Below, piece after piece: positions 15,747 to 25,038 of a stretch of 58,921 bases of DNA (its first letter is position 1; each line of letters begins with the position of its first letter). Below the pieces are notes generated by a model. The model saw only the letters and a list, made by a program, of their open reading frames with translations. It had not been told where the DNA came from and ran no database searches. This DNA comes from Bacteroidales bacterium (GTDB lineage Bacteria > Bacteroidota > Bacteroidia > Bacteroidales > UBA932), in the NCBI GenBank assembly GCA_017429205.1, contig JAFRPH010000010.1, forward strand, positions 1 through 58,921, written 5' to 3'. The translations under genes and the position numbers were made by a program.

Positions 15747-16901
15747 ATGGACGAACTGAATCCATTCGAGGACATAGCTCCCTATAATGACGAAGAAGCG
15801 GCTGCCGCCCTGTCCAAACTGGCCGAGCATCCCAACGTACCCTGGATCTCCAAGTACATCTTCTCCAACCAGCCCGAGACTTACCTCCGGGACATCCTCC
15901 GCAGCATCAGCACCGTGGACGACTTCCAGAAGGTGGTGATGTCGAAGGCCACGGAATGGGTCATCGAGAAATCGGTCCGCAACTTCTCCTACGACGGCAT
16001 CAACAAGCTGCAGTCCATCGACGGCAAGTTCCTGGCGATGTCCAACCACCGCGACATCATCCTGGACCCGGCCTTCACGCAGCTGATCCTGTTCCGGAAC
16101 CAGGTGCCCCTTACCGAGATTTGCGTGGGCGACAACCTCCTCAAGAGCAAGACCATCGAGCGCCTGATCCGCTCCAACCGGATGATCAAGGTCATCCGCG
16201 GCATCTCCGCCCGCGAGCTCTACCTCTCTTCCCAGGTCCTTTCCAAGTATATCCGCGAGAGCATCACCACCGGCAAGAGCTCCGTGTGGATCGCCCAGCG
16301 GCAGGGAAGGACGAAGGACGGGGTCGACATCACCGAGCAGGGCCTCCTGAAGATGTTCGACATGAGCGGCACGAAGGATTTCGTGCAGAACTTCCTGGAA
16401 CTGAACATCATCCCGCTCTCGATCTCCTACGAATACGAGCCCTGCGACATCCTGAAGGCCCGCGAAATCCTCATCTCCCGCACCCAGAAGTACGTCAAGA
16501 CGGAGAACGAGGACCTGCAGAGCATCATGCTGGGCATCAAGCAGTGGAAGGGCAACGTGCACCTGAACTTCGGCGACCCGCTCACCGAGGACGAGATCCG
16601 CGCGGCCTCCCTGTGCGACAAGAACGACAGCTACCAGCTCATCCGCCACGCCGTGGACGTCCGCGTCATCAACGGCTACAAGCTCTGGAACACGAACTAC
16701 ATCGCCTACGACCTGGCCAACCACTCGTTCAAGTACGCTGACCGCTACACCCACGAGGAAGCCGAGGCGTTCACGGAATTCACCGAGCACCAGCTCGACC
16801 AGGTGGAACCGACGCTGAACCGCGCGGAACTCCGCGACATCTTCCTCCGCATCTACGGCAATCCTGTGATGATGAAGGAAAAGTTCGAAGCTGAAGGATA
16901 A
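15747..16901 (+). CDS. Glycerol-phosphate acyltransferase-like protein
   Basis: The 384-residue protein belongs to the PlsC-like acyltransferase superfamily. The catalytic H-x4-D motif is NHRDIILDP (about 95-103). IRGISARELY and WIAQRQGRTKDG correspond to the substrate-binding blocks II and III. No clear membrane span is visible, so it is probably peripheral at the inner membrane. The likely role is acyl transfer to a glycerol phosphate or related lipid precursor; the exact acceptor is not known. It ends in a bidirectional terminator shared with the convergent mscS gene. Confidence 0.8.
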   Translation: MDELNPFEDIAPYNDEEAAAALSKLAEHPNVPWISKYIFSNQPETYLRDILRSISTVDDFQKVVMSKATEWVIEKSVRNFSYDGINKLQSIDGKFLAMSNHRDIILDPAFTQLILFRNQVPLTEICVGDNLLKSKTIERLIRSNRMIKVIRGISARELYLSSQVLSKYIRESITTGKSSVWIAQRQGRTKDGVDITEQGLLKMFDMSGTKDFVQNFLELNIIPLSISYEYEPCDILKAREILISRTQKYVKTENEDLQSIMLGIKQWKGNVHLNFGDPLTEDEIRAASLCDKNDSYQLIRHAVDVRVINGYKLWNTNYIAYDLANHSFKYADRYTHEEAEAFTEFTEHQLDQVEPTLNRAELRDIFLRIYGNPVMMKEKFEAEG

Positions 16902-16942
16902 AAGAAGCGACCCGGGAGGGCCGCTTCTTTTATCCTTCAGCT
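16889..16942. terminator. Bidirectional terminator overlapping two gene ends
   Basis: A 21-bp perfect stem pairs 16889-16909 (AGCTGAAGGATAAAAGAAG and CG) with 16922-16942, around a 12-base loop. The left arm includes the last codons and TAA of the acyltransferase. The right arm includes the stop region of the convergent MscS gene (stop at 16937). Each strand has T-rich sequence in the distal arm. Confidence 0.8.
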
Positions 16943-17878
16943 GTGCTTCAAGTGAATGTCCAGCTGCGGGAACGGGAAGGAGATTCCGTGCGCCGGGAGG
17001 CCCGTGTAGATGGCCTCGGTGAGCGCGTAGCGCACTTCCCGGATGTCGGAGGAACGCACCCATACGCGGATGAGAAACTCCACGGAACTGTCTTTCAGCT
17101 CGCTCAGGACCACGTTCGGATCCTGCGCGCCCTGGGTCTCCGCATTCAGGATCTTCTCGTTCTCGCCGATGATCCGCATCAGTTCGGCCTTGACCGCCTC
17201 GGCGTCGCTGCCGTAGGAGACATTGACCGTGAGGTCGATGCGCCGCAGCGGATTCGCGCTGTAGTTGTTGATGGTGCCGTTCGAGAGGGCGCCGTTGGGG
17301 AGGATGACCTCCCGGTTGTCCAGGGTGACGATCTTCGTCGACACGATGTTGATGCTCTTCACCACGCCCGCGAAGCCCTGCGCCTCGATGTAGTCGCCGG
17401 CCTTGAAGGGCTTGAACGCCAGCAGCATCAGGCCGCCGGCGAAGTTCTGGACCGTGCCGCTCATCGCCATGCCGATGGCCATGCCGCCCGCGGCCAGCAG
17501 CGCGGCGAGCGAGGTGGTGTTGATGCCCAGCGTGCCGATCATGAACATGATCAGGAGAATCCAGAGGACGGCCGTCACGAGGCTCTGCATGAAGGAGGTC
17601 AGGGTGGCGTCGGCCCCGCGGCGGGTGAACACCCGGGCGATGAACTTCTTGGACTTGCGGATGAGCCAGGCGCCGACCACGTACAGCACCAGCGCGAAGA
17701 CGAGCTTGATGCCGAACTTGATGAAGGAGGTGACCATCTCCTCGATCAGCTCCTTGGGCGGAGTGTTCCGCAGGATTTCGGCGATCTGGGCGCCCTTGGT
17801 CTGGAGGGAATCCGTGGAGAAGCGCTGGGCGATCTTCTCGGCCTCCGGGGTGACGGTCTGCAGGATATGGAAAAGCAT
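16937..17878 (-). CDS. Small-conductance mechanosensitive channel (MscS family)
   Basis: The 313-residue protein has three membrane helices. The pore helix TM3 is Gly/Ala-rich (LAALLAAGGMAIGMAMSGT, about 125-143), followed by VQNFAGGLMLLAFKPFKAGDYIEA, the classic MscS signature. A beta domain with NREVILPNGALSNGTINNY and a C-terminal alpha/beta domain complete it. It releases solutes on osmotic downshock at the inner membrane. The N-terminal 50 residues form a short extra extension. It sits 3 bp after the antiporter gene. Confidence 0.93.
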   Translation of the reverse strand: MLFHILQTVTPEAEKIAQRFSTDSLQTKGAQIAEILRNTPPKELIEEMVTSFIKFGIKLVFALVLYVVGAWLIRKSKKFIARVFTRRGADATLTSFMQSLVTAVLWILLIMFMIGTLGINTTSLAALLAAGGMAIGMAMSGTVQNFAGGLMLLAFKPFKAGDYIEAQGFAGVVKSINIVSTKIVTLDNREVILPNGALSNGTINNYSANPLRRIDLTVNVSYGSDAEAVKAELMRIIGENEKILNAETQGAQDPNVVLSELKDSSVEFLIRVWVRSSDIREVRYALTEAIYTGLPAHGISFPFPQLDIHLKHS

Positions 17879-17881
17879 AAG

Positions 17882-18838
17882 TTACAGGTTATAGATGAGA
17901 TAGGCCATATAGGCGGCCCAGATGACCAGGTACAGCCCGCCGTCCAGCCGGTCGATCTCTTTCTTGCGGCCCACGAAGCCTGCGGTCAGGAGCACCAGGG
18001 AGCTGACAAGGAGGACGCCGAGGTCCACATACGTGATGTGGTCGAAGGACAGGGGGGAGATGAGGGCCGATCCGCCGAGGATCAGCAGGATGTTGAAGAC
18101 ATTGGAGCCGATGATGTTGCCGAGGGCCAGCTGGCCTTTCTTCTTGGCGGCGGCCACCACGCAGGTGGCCAGCTCCGGCATCGACGTGCCGCCGGCCAGG
18201 ATGGTGATGGCGATGAACTTGTCGCTGACCCCGAGGGCGCGCGCCAGTTCCGTCGCGTTGTTCACGAACAGGTTGCCGCCAAAAGCGAGTCCCGCAATGC
18301 CGGCTACGATCAGCAGGATGCACATCCAGATGCTGCGCTGCTTGGCGGGGGAGTCCTCCTCGACGGGCTGGTTCCCCTTGAAACTCAGGATCATATAGCC
18401 GATGAAGAAGGCGATGAGGATGCCTCCGTCCCAGCGGCTCAGCCCGTTCGTGCCGATATGGAGGATCGTGTACTCCAGCCCCAGGAAGATCAGGAGCATC
18501 GTGGTCAGGATGTTCATCGGGATGTCCCGCTTCCAGTTGGACGGGGTGATGGCCATCGGAAGGATGAGGGCCGTGACACCCAGGATCAGGAGGGTGTTCA
18601 TGATGTTCGAGCCCACCACGTTGCCGATGGCGATATCGGCGTTGCCCTGGAAGGCGCCGATGAAACTGACGACCATCTCCGGGGCGGAGGTGCCCATCCC
18701 GACGATGGTAAGGCCGATGACGAATTCGCTCAGGCCGAAACGCCGGGCGATGCCCGAGGCGCCGTCCACGAGCCAGTCCGCCCCGAACACGATGAGGGCG
18801 AGACCGCCGATGAGCAGAAGAGCTTGCAACCAGATCAT
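17882..18838 (-). CDS. YrbG-type Na+/Ca2+ antiporter (CaCA family)
   Basis: The 318-residue, roughly ten-helix membrane protein has the two inverted alpha repeats of the CaCA superfamily: FVIGLTIVGMGTSAPEMVVS with GNVVGSNIMNTLLILG, and FIAITILAGGTSMPELATC with GNIIGSNVFNILLILG. The GTSAPE and GTSMPE glutamates are the ion ligands. It exchanges sodium for calcium across the inner membrane. Its start overlaps the rlmD stop by 4 bp. Confidence 0.95.
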   Translation of the reverse strand: MIWLQALLLIGGLALIVFGADWLVDGASGIARRFGLSEFVIGLTIVGMGTSAPEMVVSFIGAFQGNADIAIGNVVGSNIMNTLLILGVTALILPMAITPSNWKRDIPMNILTTMLLIFLGLEYTILHIGTNGLSRWDGGILIAFFIGYMILSFKGNQPVEEDSPAKQRSIWMCILLIVAGIAGLAFGGNLFVNNATELARALGVSDKFIAITILAGGTSMPELATCVVAAAKKKGQLALGNIIGSNVFNILLILGGSALISPLSFDHITYVDLGVLLVSSLVLLTAGFVGRKKEIDRLDGGLYLVIWAAYMAYLIYNL

Positions 18839-20247
18839 TTCACTTTCCGTTTAAGCGCGCACACGTTCTCCACGTGCATCGTGTGGGGGAACATGTCGAC
18901 GGGCTGGACCGCCGTAATTTCATAGTCTTCGCATAGGATGGCCAGATCGCGGGCCTGGGAGGCCGGATTGCAGCTCACATAGACCATCCGGTCGGGAGCC
19001 GCGTCCAGGATGACCTTCGCCACGTCGGGATGGATGCCCGCGCGGGGCGGGTCCAGGATGATGACGTCGGGCCGGCCGTGCTTGGCGATGAACTTCGCAT
19101 TGAGGACGTCCTTCATATCTCCCGCGAAGAACCGGCAGTTCGTGATGCCGTTCGCCTCCGCATTGGCCTTCGCGTCCTCGATAGCCTCGGGGACATATTC
19201 GATGCCGATGACTTTGGAAGCCTGACGGGAAATGAACTGAGCGATGGTGCCGGTACCGGTGTACAGGTCGTAGACCACCTCGTTGCCGGTCAGGGCCGCA
19301 AAATCGCGCGCGACACTGTACAGGCGGTACGCCTGCAGGGAATTCGTCTGATAGAAGGATTTCGGGCCGATCTTGAAGCGCAGGCCTTCCATTTCTTCAT
19401 AGATGGCGTCGTCGCCCTTGTACAGGATGGGGGACTGGTCGCCGATGGAATCGTTCAGCTTCTCGTTGATGACGAACCAGAGGGAGGTGATCTGCGGAAA
19501 TTCGGCCACCAGGGCGTCCAGGAGGGCGATTCTCTTCGCAGAATCCTCGTAGGCGAAGCACAGGATGAGCATCACGGCGCCCGCTTCCGTGGTCCGGACG
19601 AACATGTTGCGGAAATAGCCTTCGTTGTCGCGGATGTTATAGAATTCGTAGCCGTGGTCGATGCAGAACTGCTTGATAAACAGGCGAATAGAATTGGATG
19701 GCTCCGGCTGGAGCCAGCATTTCTTGATGTCCAGGACCTTGTCGAAGAACTTGCCCACGTGGAAGCCCAGGCCCATCCGGTCGTTCTCGGGAATCGCATC
19801 GGGATTCTCGCCGTGAAGCACCCAGCGCTTGCTGGAAGCGCTGAATTCCAACTTGTTACGGTAAAACTGCGTGCGCTGGGAGGGGAGTGTCGGACGGATT
19901 TCCGGCACCTCCAGGTGGCCGATGCGGACCAGCTGGTCGTACACTTGCTGCCGCTTGGCTTCGAGCTGCATCTCGTAGGGCAAGGGCTGCCACCGGCAGC
20001 CACCGCAGACGCCGAAATGCTCGCAGAACGCCTCGAGCCGGTGCGGAGAAGGCTGGATCATCCGGGAGATGAATCCCTCCATATAGTTTTTCTTCTTCCT
20101 GAACACCTGGATGTCCACGACGTCGCCGGGAACGGCGAAATCGACGAAGACGACCATTCCGTCCACGTGGGTCAAAGCCTTGCCTTCGGCGGCGACGGCT
20201 TCGATGGTGACGTTCTCCAGTTTCAGGTCGACTTTTTTCCTGCTCAT
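18835..20247 (-). CDS. rlmD: 23S rRNA (uracil-5-)-methyltransferase RlmD
   Basis: From ATG 20247 the protein is 470 residues. It has an N-terminal TRAM domain (about 5-60), 4Fe-4S cysteines C75, C81 and C84 (CEHFGVCGGC) with a fourth Cys near residue 162, and a C-terminal SAM methyltransferase domain with YDLYTGTGTIAQF and DPPRAGIHP. The catalytic Cys is in MVYVSCNPASQARD. It methylates a uridine in 23S rRNA (U1939 in E. coli numbering); related enzymes target other uridines. Upstream in-frame starts lie above the promoter and were rejected. Confidence 0.92.
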   Translation of the reverse strand: MSRKKVDLKLENVTIEAVAAEGKALTHVDGMVVFVDFAVPGDVVDIQVFRKKKNYMEGFISRMIQPSPHRLEAFCEHFGVCGGCRWQPLPYEMQLEAKRQQVYDQLVRIGHLEVPEIRPTLPSQRTQFYRNKLEFSASSKRWVLHGENPDAIPENDRMGLGFHVGKFFDKVLDIKKCWLQPEPSNSIRLFIKQFCIDHGYEFYNIRDNEGYFRNMFVRTTEAGAVMLILCFAYEDSAKRIALLDALVAEFPQITSLWFVINEKLNDSIGDQSPILYKGDDAIYEEMEGLRFKIGPKSFYQTNSLQAYRLYSVARDFAALTGNEVVYDLYTGTGTIAQFISRQASKVIGIEYVPEAIEDAKANAEANGITNCRFFAGDMKDVLNAKFIAKHGRPDVIILDPPRAGIHPDVAKVILDAAPDRMVYVSCNPASQARDLAILCEDYEITAVQPVDMFPHTMHVENVCALKRKVK

Positions 20248-20269
20248 CTCAATTTCTCTTATAAGCATA

Positions 20270-20277
20270 CAAATATA
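20270..20277 (-). promoter_or_regulatory. -7 promoter element for rlmD-antiporter-mscS
   Basis: The minus-strand sequence TATATTTG matches TAnnTTTG and lies 22 bases upstream of the chosen ATG at 20247. Confidence 0.65.
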
Positions 20278-20408
20278 CTCAATTTTCGCGTCTTCTGGAA
20301 ATCCCTGGCCGCAGGGGAGTTTTTTCCTCTGCATTAGTTAACATAATATAAATTGTGTAACAAATGATAGGCGAGGGGCAATACTGCGGTCAGTTTAAAA
20401 TAAATGAC

Positions 20409-20416
20409 TATATTTG
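20409..20416 (+). promoter_or_regulatory. -7 promoter element for the acetyltransferase-like gene
   Basis: TATATTTG matches TAnnTTTG. It lies 30 bases upstream of ATG 20447 and favours that start over GTG 20432. Confidence 0.65.
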
Positions 20417-20446
20417 TACGATTAAAGATACGTGAAACTGAGACCT

Positions 20447-21580
20447 ATGCCTGTAACCGTCAAGACCGTCGAGAGCCGCAAGGACCTGCGCGCCTTCGTG
20501 AAATTCCCGCTGAAACTGTACAAGGATTGTCCGCACTATGTGCCCAGCCTGTTCATGGACGAGATGTCCTCGCTGGATATGGACAAGAACCCGATGGGAA
20601 AATATGCCAAGTGCGAGAAGTTCCTGGCTTACAACGAGAAAGGCGAAATCGTCGGGCGCGTGGCCGCCATCATCAACGACATCGCGAACCGCGACTGGGA
20701 CCACCGCGAAGTCCGCTTCGGCTGGATCGATTTCATCGACGACAAGGAGGTTTCCAAGGCCCTGGTCGATGCGGTCGTCGCTTTCGGAAAAAAGCACGGA
20801 ATGACGCAGGTCTCCGGCCCGCTCGGATTCACGGACTTCGACAATGAAGGCTGCGTCGTGGAAGGTTTCGACGACATCAGCTCCTTCAATCTGAAATACA
20901 ATTTCCCGTACTACCAGGACCATTTCGAGGCCTTGGGACTCGCCAAGGTCAATGACTGGCTGGAATACCGCATCTTCGTTCCCGAACAGGTCCCCGAGAA
21001 GGTTTCCCGCGCCGCCGCCCTTGTGCAGGAACGGTACAACCTCCATATCCGCCGGATCACCAAGCGCGAGGTGCGCAAGGAGGGCTACGGCCGTAAGATC
21101 TTCGACCTGATCAACCGCGCCTATAGCCAACTCTTTGATTTCACGGTGCTTCCGGACGACGTCATCGACAATTACGTGAACACCTACCTGGGGATGATCG
21201 ACCTCAAGTACATCACCCTCATCGAGGATGCGGAAGGAAAGCTCGTGGGCGTTTCCCTGACGATGCCTTCCATCGCCCGGGCCGCGCAGAAATGCCGCGG
21301 TTACCTCTTCCCGTTCGGCTGGTGGCACCTCCTCAAGTCCACCTACTGGAAGCACGAGGACGGCCTGGAGCTGCTGATGATCGCCGTGGATCCGGACTAC
21401 CGGAACCGGGGCGTCCATTCCATCATCTTCAACGACCTCATCCCGATGCTCATCGAAGGCGGGTTCAAGTACGGCGAGTCCAACGCCGAGATGGAGACCA
21501 ACAACAGCGTCCAGAACCTCTGGAACCTGTACCAGAAGGAATTCAAGCGCCGCCGGCGCGTGTACAGCAAAGAAATCTGA
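20447..21580 (+). CDS. GNAT-like N-acetyltransferase domain protein
   Basis: From ATG 20447 the protein is 377 residues. It resembles a Bacteroidota family with a split GNAT fold: GEIVGRVAAIIND and the FGWIDFIDD strand near the N terminus, GFTDFDNEGCVVEGFD in the middle, and LLMIAVDPDYRNRGVHSIIFNDLI near the C terminus, which fits the acetyl-CoA-binding motif A (R-x-x-G-x-G/A, here RNRGVH). ESNAEMETNNSVQNLW resembles a terminal GNAT block. The substrate is unknown. It is followed 4 bp later by rarA and is probably cytoplasmic. Confidence 0.65.
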   Translation: MPVTVKTVESRKDLRAFVKFPLKLYKDCPHYVPSLFMDEMSSLDMDKNPMGKYAKCEKFLAYNEKGEIVGRVAAIINDIANRDWDHREVRFGWIDFIDDKEVSKALVDAVVAFGKKHGMTQVSGPLGFTDFDNEGCVVEGFDDISSFNLKYNFPYYQDHFEALGLAKVNDWLEYRIFVPEQVPEKVSRAAALVQERYNLHIRRITKREVRKEGYGRKIFDLINRAYSQLFDFTVLPDDVIDNYVNTYLGMIDLKYITLIEDAEGKLVGVSLTMPSIARAAQKCRGYLFPFGWWHLLKSTYWKHEDGLELLMIAVDPDYRNRGVHSIIFNDLIPMLIEGGFKYGESNAEMETNNSVQNLWNLYQKEFKRRRRVYSKEI

Positions 21581-21584
21581 GCCG

Positions 21585-22886
21585 ATGTCCGCGTCGAGTA
21601 CCCTGCTCCCTCCCCTGCCGGAACGGATGCGTCCGCAGTCCCTGGACCAGTATGTGGGCCAGCGGCACCTGGTGGGCGAAGGCTGCGTCCTGCGGAAGAT
21701 GATCGAGAGCGGCAATCTCTCGTCCTTCATCCTCTGGGGGCCTCCGGGCGTGGGCAAGACGACCTTGGCCCATATCATCGCGCAGACGATGGACCGGGAG
21801 TTCTACACCCTGTCCGCCGTCACCTCCGGCGTCAAGGACGTCCGCGAGGTCTTCGACAAGGCCCGCTCGAACAGCCTGTTCAACCAGCGCGGCGCGCCGG
21901 TGCTGTTCATCGACGAAATCCACCGCTTCAACAAGGCCCAGCAGGACGCGCTCCTCGGGGCCGTGGAGACGGGCACCATCGTCCTGATCGGCGCCACCAC
22001 CGAGAACCCCTCTTTCGAGGTCATCACTCCCCTCCTGTCCCGCTGCCAGGTTTTCGTTCTGAAATCCTTGGAAAAGGATGATTTACAGATACTTCTGGAC
22101 CGCGCGCTGAAGGAGGACGTCCTCCTGAAGGACCAGGACATCCAGGTCGTGGAGACCGAGGCCCTGATGCGCTACAGCGGCGGCGACGCCCGCAAGCTGC
22201 TGAATGTCCTGGAGATCGTGGTGGACTCCTTCGCGGGCCGCTCCCCCATCGTCATCGACAACAAGTCGGTCACGGAGAGCATCCAGGAGAACATGGCCAT
22301 CTACGACAAGGACGGGGAGATGCACTACGACATCATCTCGGCCTTCATCAAGAGCATCCGCGGGTCGGACCCGAATGCGGCCATCTACTACCTGGCCCGG
22401 ATGATCGAAGGCGGCGAGGATCCCCTCTTCATCGCCCGCCGGCTGTGCCTGTCGGCCTCTGAGGACGTGGGCCTGGCAAATCCGAACGCGCTCCTGCTGG
22501 CGAACGCCTGCTTCGAGGTCGTTTCCAAGATCGGGATGCCCGAGGGCCGGATTCCGCTCGCCGAGACGACGGTCTACCTGGCCTCCTCCCCCAAGAGCAA
22601 CGGCTCCTACATGGCCATCGAGAAGGCCTTGGCGCTCGTGAAGGAAACGGGGAACCTTTCGGTGCCTCTCCCGATCCGGAACGCGCCTACGCAGCTGATG
22701 AAGGACCTCAACTACAGCGACGGCTACAAGTACGCCCACGACTATCCCGGGCACTTCGCCGACATGGAATTCCTGCCCGAGGAAATCAAGGGCACCGTCT
22801 TCTACGAGCCGCAGCCCAACAAGCACGAGAACGTCCTCCGTGCCTATCTCGAGGCCTGCTGGCCGAAGTATTATCAGAAAGGGTAG
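21585..22886 (+). CDS. rarA: Replication-associated recombination protein A (MgsA/RarA)
   Basis: This 433-residue AAA+ ATPase has Walker A GPPGVGKTTLA near 47-57, Walker B LFIDEIHRFNKAQQDALL and sensor 1 GATTENPSFEV. The C-terminal tetramerisation region has AIYYLARMIEGGEDPLFIARRLC, SASEDVGLANP and YKYAHDYPGHF, typical of RarA. It acts at stalled replication forks with the clamp loader and SSB. It is translated just after the acetyltransferase-like gene. Its 3' end overlaps the convergent BamA-like gene by 13 bp. Confidence 0.95.
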   Translation: MSASSTLLPPLPERMRPQSLDQYVGQRHLVGEGCVLRKMIESGNLSSFILWGPPGVGKTTLAHIIAQTMDREFYTLSAVTSGVKDVREVFDKARSNSLFNQRGAPVLFIDEIHRFNKAQQDALLGAVETGTIVLIGATTENPSFEVITPLLSRCQVFVLKSLEKDDLQILLDRALKEDVLLKDQDIQVVETEALMRYSGGDARKLLNVLEIVVDSFAGRSPIVIDNKSVTESIQENMAIYDKDGEMHYDIISAFIKSIRGSDPNAAIYYLARMIEGGEDPLFIARRLCLSASEDVGLANPNALLLANACFEVVSKIGMPEGRIPLAETTVYLASSPKSNGSYMAIEKALALVKETGNLSVPLPIRNAPTQLMKDLNYSDGYKYAHDYPGHFADMEFLPEEIKGTVFYEPQPNKHENVLRAYLEACWPKYYQKG

Positions 22887-24982
22887 CCCACACCGAAGTG
22901 GAGGGCGAAGTTGCCGGACTGGAGCCATTGCTCCGGTCCGATGAGGCGTTCGCCGGCGGGCCGGCAGGGTTCGTACACCTTGAGACCCAGGTCGATGCGG
23001 ACGAGGATGAATTCCAGGTTCACGCGGACGCCCATGCCCCAGTCGGCGGCGATGGTGTCGAAGGAGAAATTGGAGCCTTCCATATAATCGGCCATGCGGA
23101 GGTTCCATACGTTGCCGGCGTCCGCGAAGAGGGCGCCTTCCAGCTTCCAGACGACCGGGAAGCGGTATTCGACATTGGCTTCCATCTTGAAGTCGCCCGT
23201 CTGGCTCGGAATTAGGAAGTACTCGGTCCAGGGCTGCACGCGGCCCGGACCCAGGGCGCGGGCCTGCCAGCCGCGCATGCTGTTCGCGCCGCCGGCGTAG
23301 AACTGCTTCTCGAACGGGACGGTGGTGGAGTTGCCATAGCCGTAGCCGGCGCCCACCAGGAAGCGGAGCGCCACCGCCTGGGTGTCTCCGTCGCCGAAGC
23401 GGAAGGTCTGGCCCAGCTGCAGTTCGCCGCGCACATACTGGGCGTAGGGAATCTGCCAGATGGTATGCTGGTTGACCTGGTTCGTGGGCATCGCGGAGTT
23501 GAACAGGCTGAGGACATTGCCCGCCAGGTCGAACGACAGCCGGCCGTAGGTAAAGGTGCGCTTGGGAATCGGGGTCGGATCCGTCGTGTAATAGAGCATG
23601 CCGCCCATGCCCATGTCGAAGTGGTCCGAGTAAGCGTTCAGGAGGAAGAGGTCCTTCACCAACCGTTCTGCGAAACTCTCCGAAATGTTGCCGAGGCGGA
23701 CGATATTGGCCTGGAAGGGGAAGAACTGGTAGGTGAAGTTCCGGCGGAAGGTGCCCGTGTAGCCGAAGCTCGTCGAGATCATCATCCGCTTGTACTCCGG
23801 ACGGTCCTGGTAGCTGAATCCCAGGGTGAGGTCCGTATGCGGGAGGTTCGGCCCCCGGAAGAGGGAGTTCGGCAGGCCGATGAGCTTGGGGATGCGGAGG
23901 GAACTGGAGACGCTGAACTCCGTGGAGCGGATCTTGTCCTTGGTCTTGAACTGGAAGTTGCCCTTCAAGCCCAGGTTGAACAGTTCGCCGCCGTGGAAGA
24001 AATTCTTGTGGAAGTAATTGAGCTGCGGGGAGATGCCGAACAGGCCGGTGGAGTTCACCGAGGCCTCCAAGTTCGCCTTGAAGCCCTGGACGCCACCGTT
24101 CAGGAGGTTGATGTCACAGTCCACGACGTTGTCCGTCACCGGATTCATCGTGACGTTCACGCTGTTGAAGACGGAGAGGTTCGACAGCCGGGAATAGGTG
24201 GCGTTGACCGCCCGTTCGCTGTAGGGCATCCCGGGATGCAGGACGTTCAACTCCTCCAGGACGTAGGTCCGGATGGGGATTTCCTTCGGGTAGGACAGGG
24301 TCACGTTGCCGATGGTGAACTTCCGGTGCGGCTTCGCCTCGTCCGGGGAGCCGTTGCGGGGATAGTCCCGGATGGCCATGGTCAGCGCCGCGGTGCCGTC
24401 GTGCGAGAGGGTGTCCGCCTCGCAGAAATAGAAACTCTTGTCGAAGCCGTAGTAGCCGCGGTTGCGAAAGAACTCGGCCGAGCGGACGGTCTCGGCCTCG
24501 AGGGTGGACTCGGCCAGGTACTGGCCTTCCTTGATGGTGATGTTCGGCTTGTCCGTCTCGAACTCCTTCCGGAACTCCTCGTCCTCGGGGAGTTCGAAAT
24601 CGATCGACCGGATCGTATACCGATTGCCAGGGGTGACATAATAGGTCACGTAGGCCCGTTTCCGCTTGTACTCCACTTCGCTGCGGACCTTGGACCCGTA
24701 GTAGCCGATGTATTCGAGGTGGTTCACGATGTTGTCGGCGCTGGTATTCACCTGGGAGTCGTCGAGGATCACCAGCGGGGCGCCGGGCCGGCGGATGCCC
24801 AGGAACGAGGCGCTGGGCTTCTGCGCAAGGTAGGACGTGAGTTCCGAATTGCTCACCTGCTTGCCTTCCACCTTGATCTTGTTGCCGGCGAGACGGTACT
24901 CCCCCTCCGCGAGGCGCTGCGTGGCGCAGCTCGCGACAAGAAGGCCGGCAAGGACTGGAAGGATGAGGTTTTTGCAGTTCAT
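22874..24982 (-). CDS. BamA/TamA-like outer membrane lipoprotein
   Basis: The 702-residue protein has a lipoprotein signal with Cys19 (LVASCATQ), about 300 residues that fit POTRA-like repeats (for example TSYLAQKPSASFLGIRRPG, YTIRSIDFELPED, IPIRTYVLEELNVLHPGMPY), and a C-terminal Omp85-type barrel. The barrel shows the FYAGGANSMRGWQARALGPG block and the LFADAGNVWNLR block before a terminal aromatic-ended strand (HFGVGYPF). Omp85 proteins insert or transport proteins at the outer membrane. A lipidated N terminus is unusual for BamA itself, so this is likely a TamA- or surface-antigen-like paralogue. Confidence 0.88.
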   Translation of the reverse strand: MNCKNLILPVLAGLLVASCATQRLAEGEYRLAGNKIKVEGKQVSNSELTSYLAQKPSASFLGIRRPGAPLVILDDSQVNTSADNIVNHLEYIGYYGSKVRSEVEYKRKRAYVTYYVTPGNRYTIRSIDFELPEDEEFRKEFETDKPNITIKEGQYLAESTLEAETVRSAEFFRNRGYYGFDKSFYFCEADTLSHDGTAALTMAIRDYPRNGSPDEAKPHRKFTIGNVTLSYPKEIPIRTYVLEELNVLHPGMPYSERAVNATYSRLSNLSVFNSVNVTMNPVTDNVVDCDINLLNGGVQGFKANLEASVNSTGLFGISPQLNYFHKNFFHGGELFNLGLKGNFQFKTKDKIRSTEFSVSSSLRIPKLIGLPNSLFRGPNLPHTDLTLGFSYQDRPEYKRMMISTSFGYTGTFRRNFTYQFFPFQANIVRLGNISESFAERLVKDLFLLNAYSDHFDMGMGGMLYYTTDPTPIPKRTFTYGRLSFDLAGNVLSLFNSAMPTNQVNQHTIWQIPYAQYVRGELQLGQTFRFGDGDTQAVALRFLVGAGYGYGNSTTVPFEKQFYAGGANSMRGWQARALGPGRVQPWTEYFLIPSQTGDFKMEANVEYRFPVVWKLEGALFADAGNVWNLRMADYMEGSNFSFDTIAADWGMGVRVNLEFILVRIDLGLKVYEPCRPAGERLIGPEQWLQSGNFALHFGVGYPF

Positions 24983-24987
24983 TCCTA

Positions 24988-24995
24988 CAAAATTA
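24988..24995 (-). promoter_or_regulatory. -7 promoter element for the BamA-like gene, almost at the start codon
   Basis: The minus-strand sequence TAATTTTG ends only 5 bases before the ATG at 24982. Transcription would begin at or just before the start codon. The -33 element is not clear. Confidence 0.5.
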
Positions 24996-25030
24996 ACACT
25001 TTTCCGCTATTAATCGACAAGAATAATATA

Positions 25031-25038
25031 TAACTTTG
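25031..25038 (+). promoter_or_regulatory. -7 promoter element for the TrmH-like gene, almost at the start codon
   Basis: TAACTTTG matches TAnnTTTG and ends 6 bases before ATG 25045. This implies a very short leader, mirroring the divergent gene. Confidence 0.5.
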
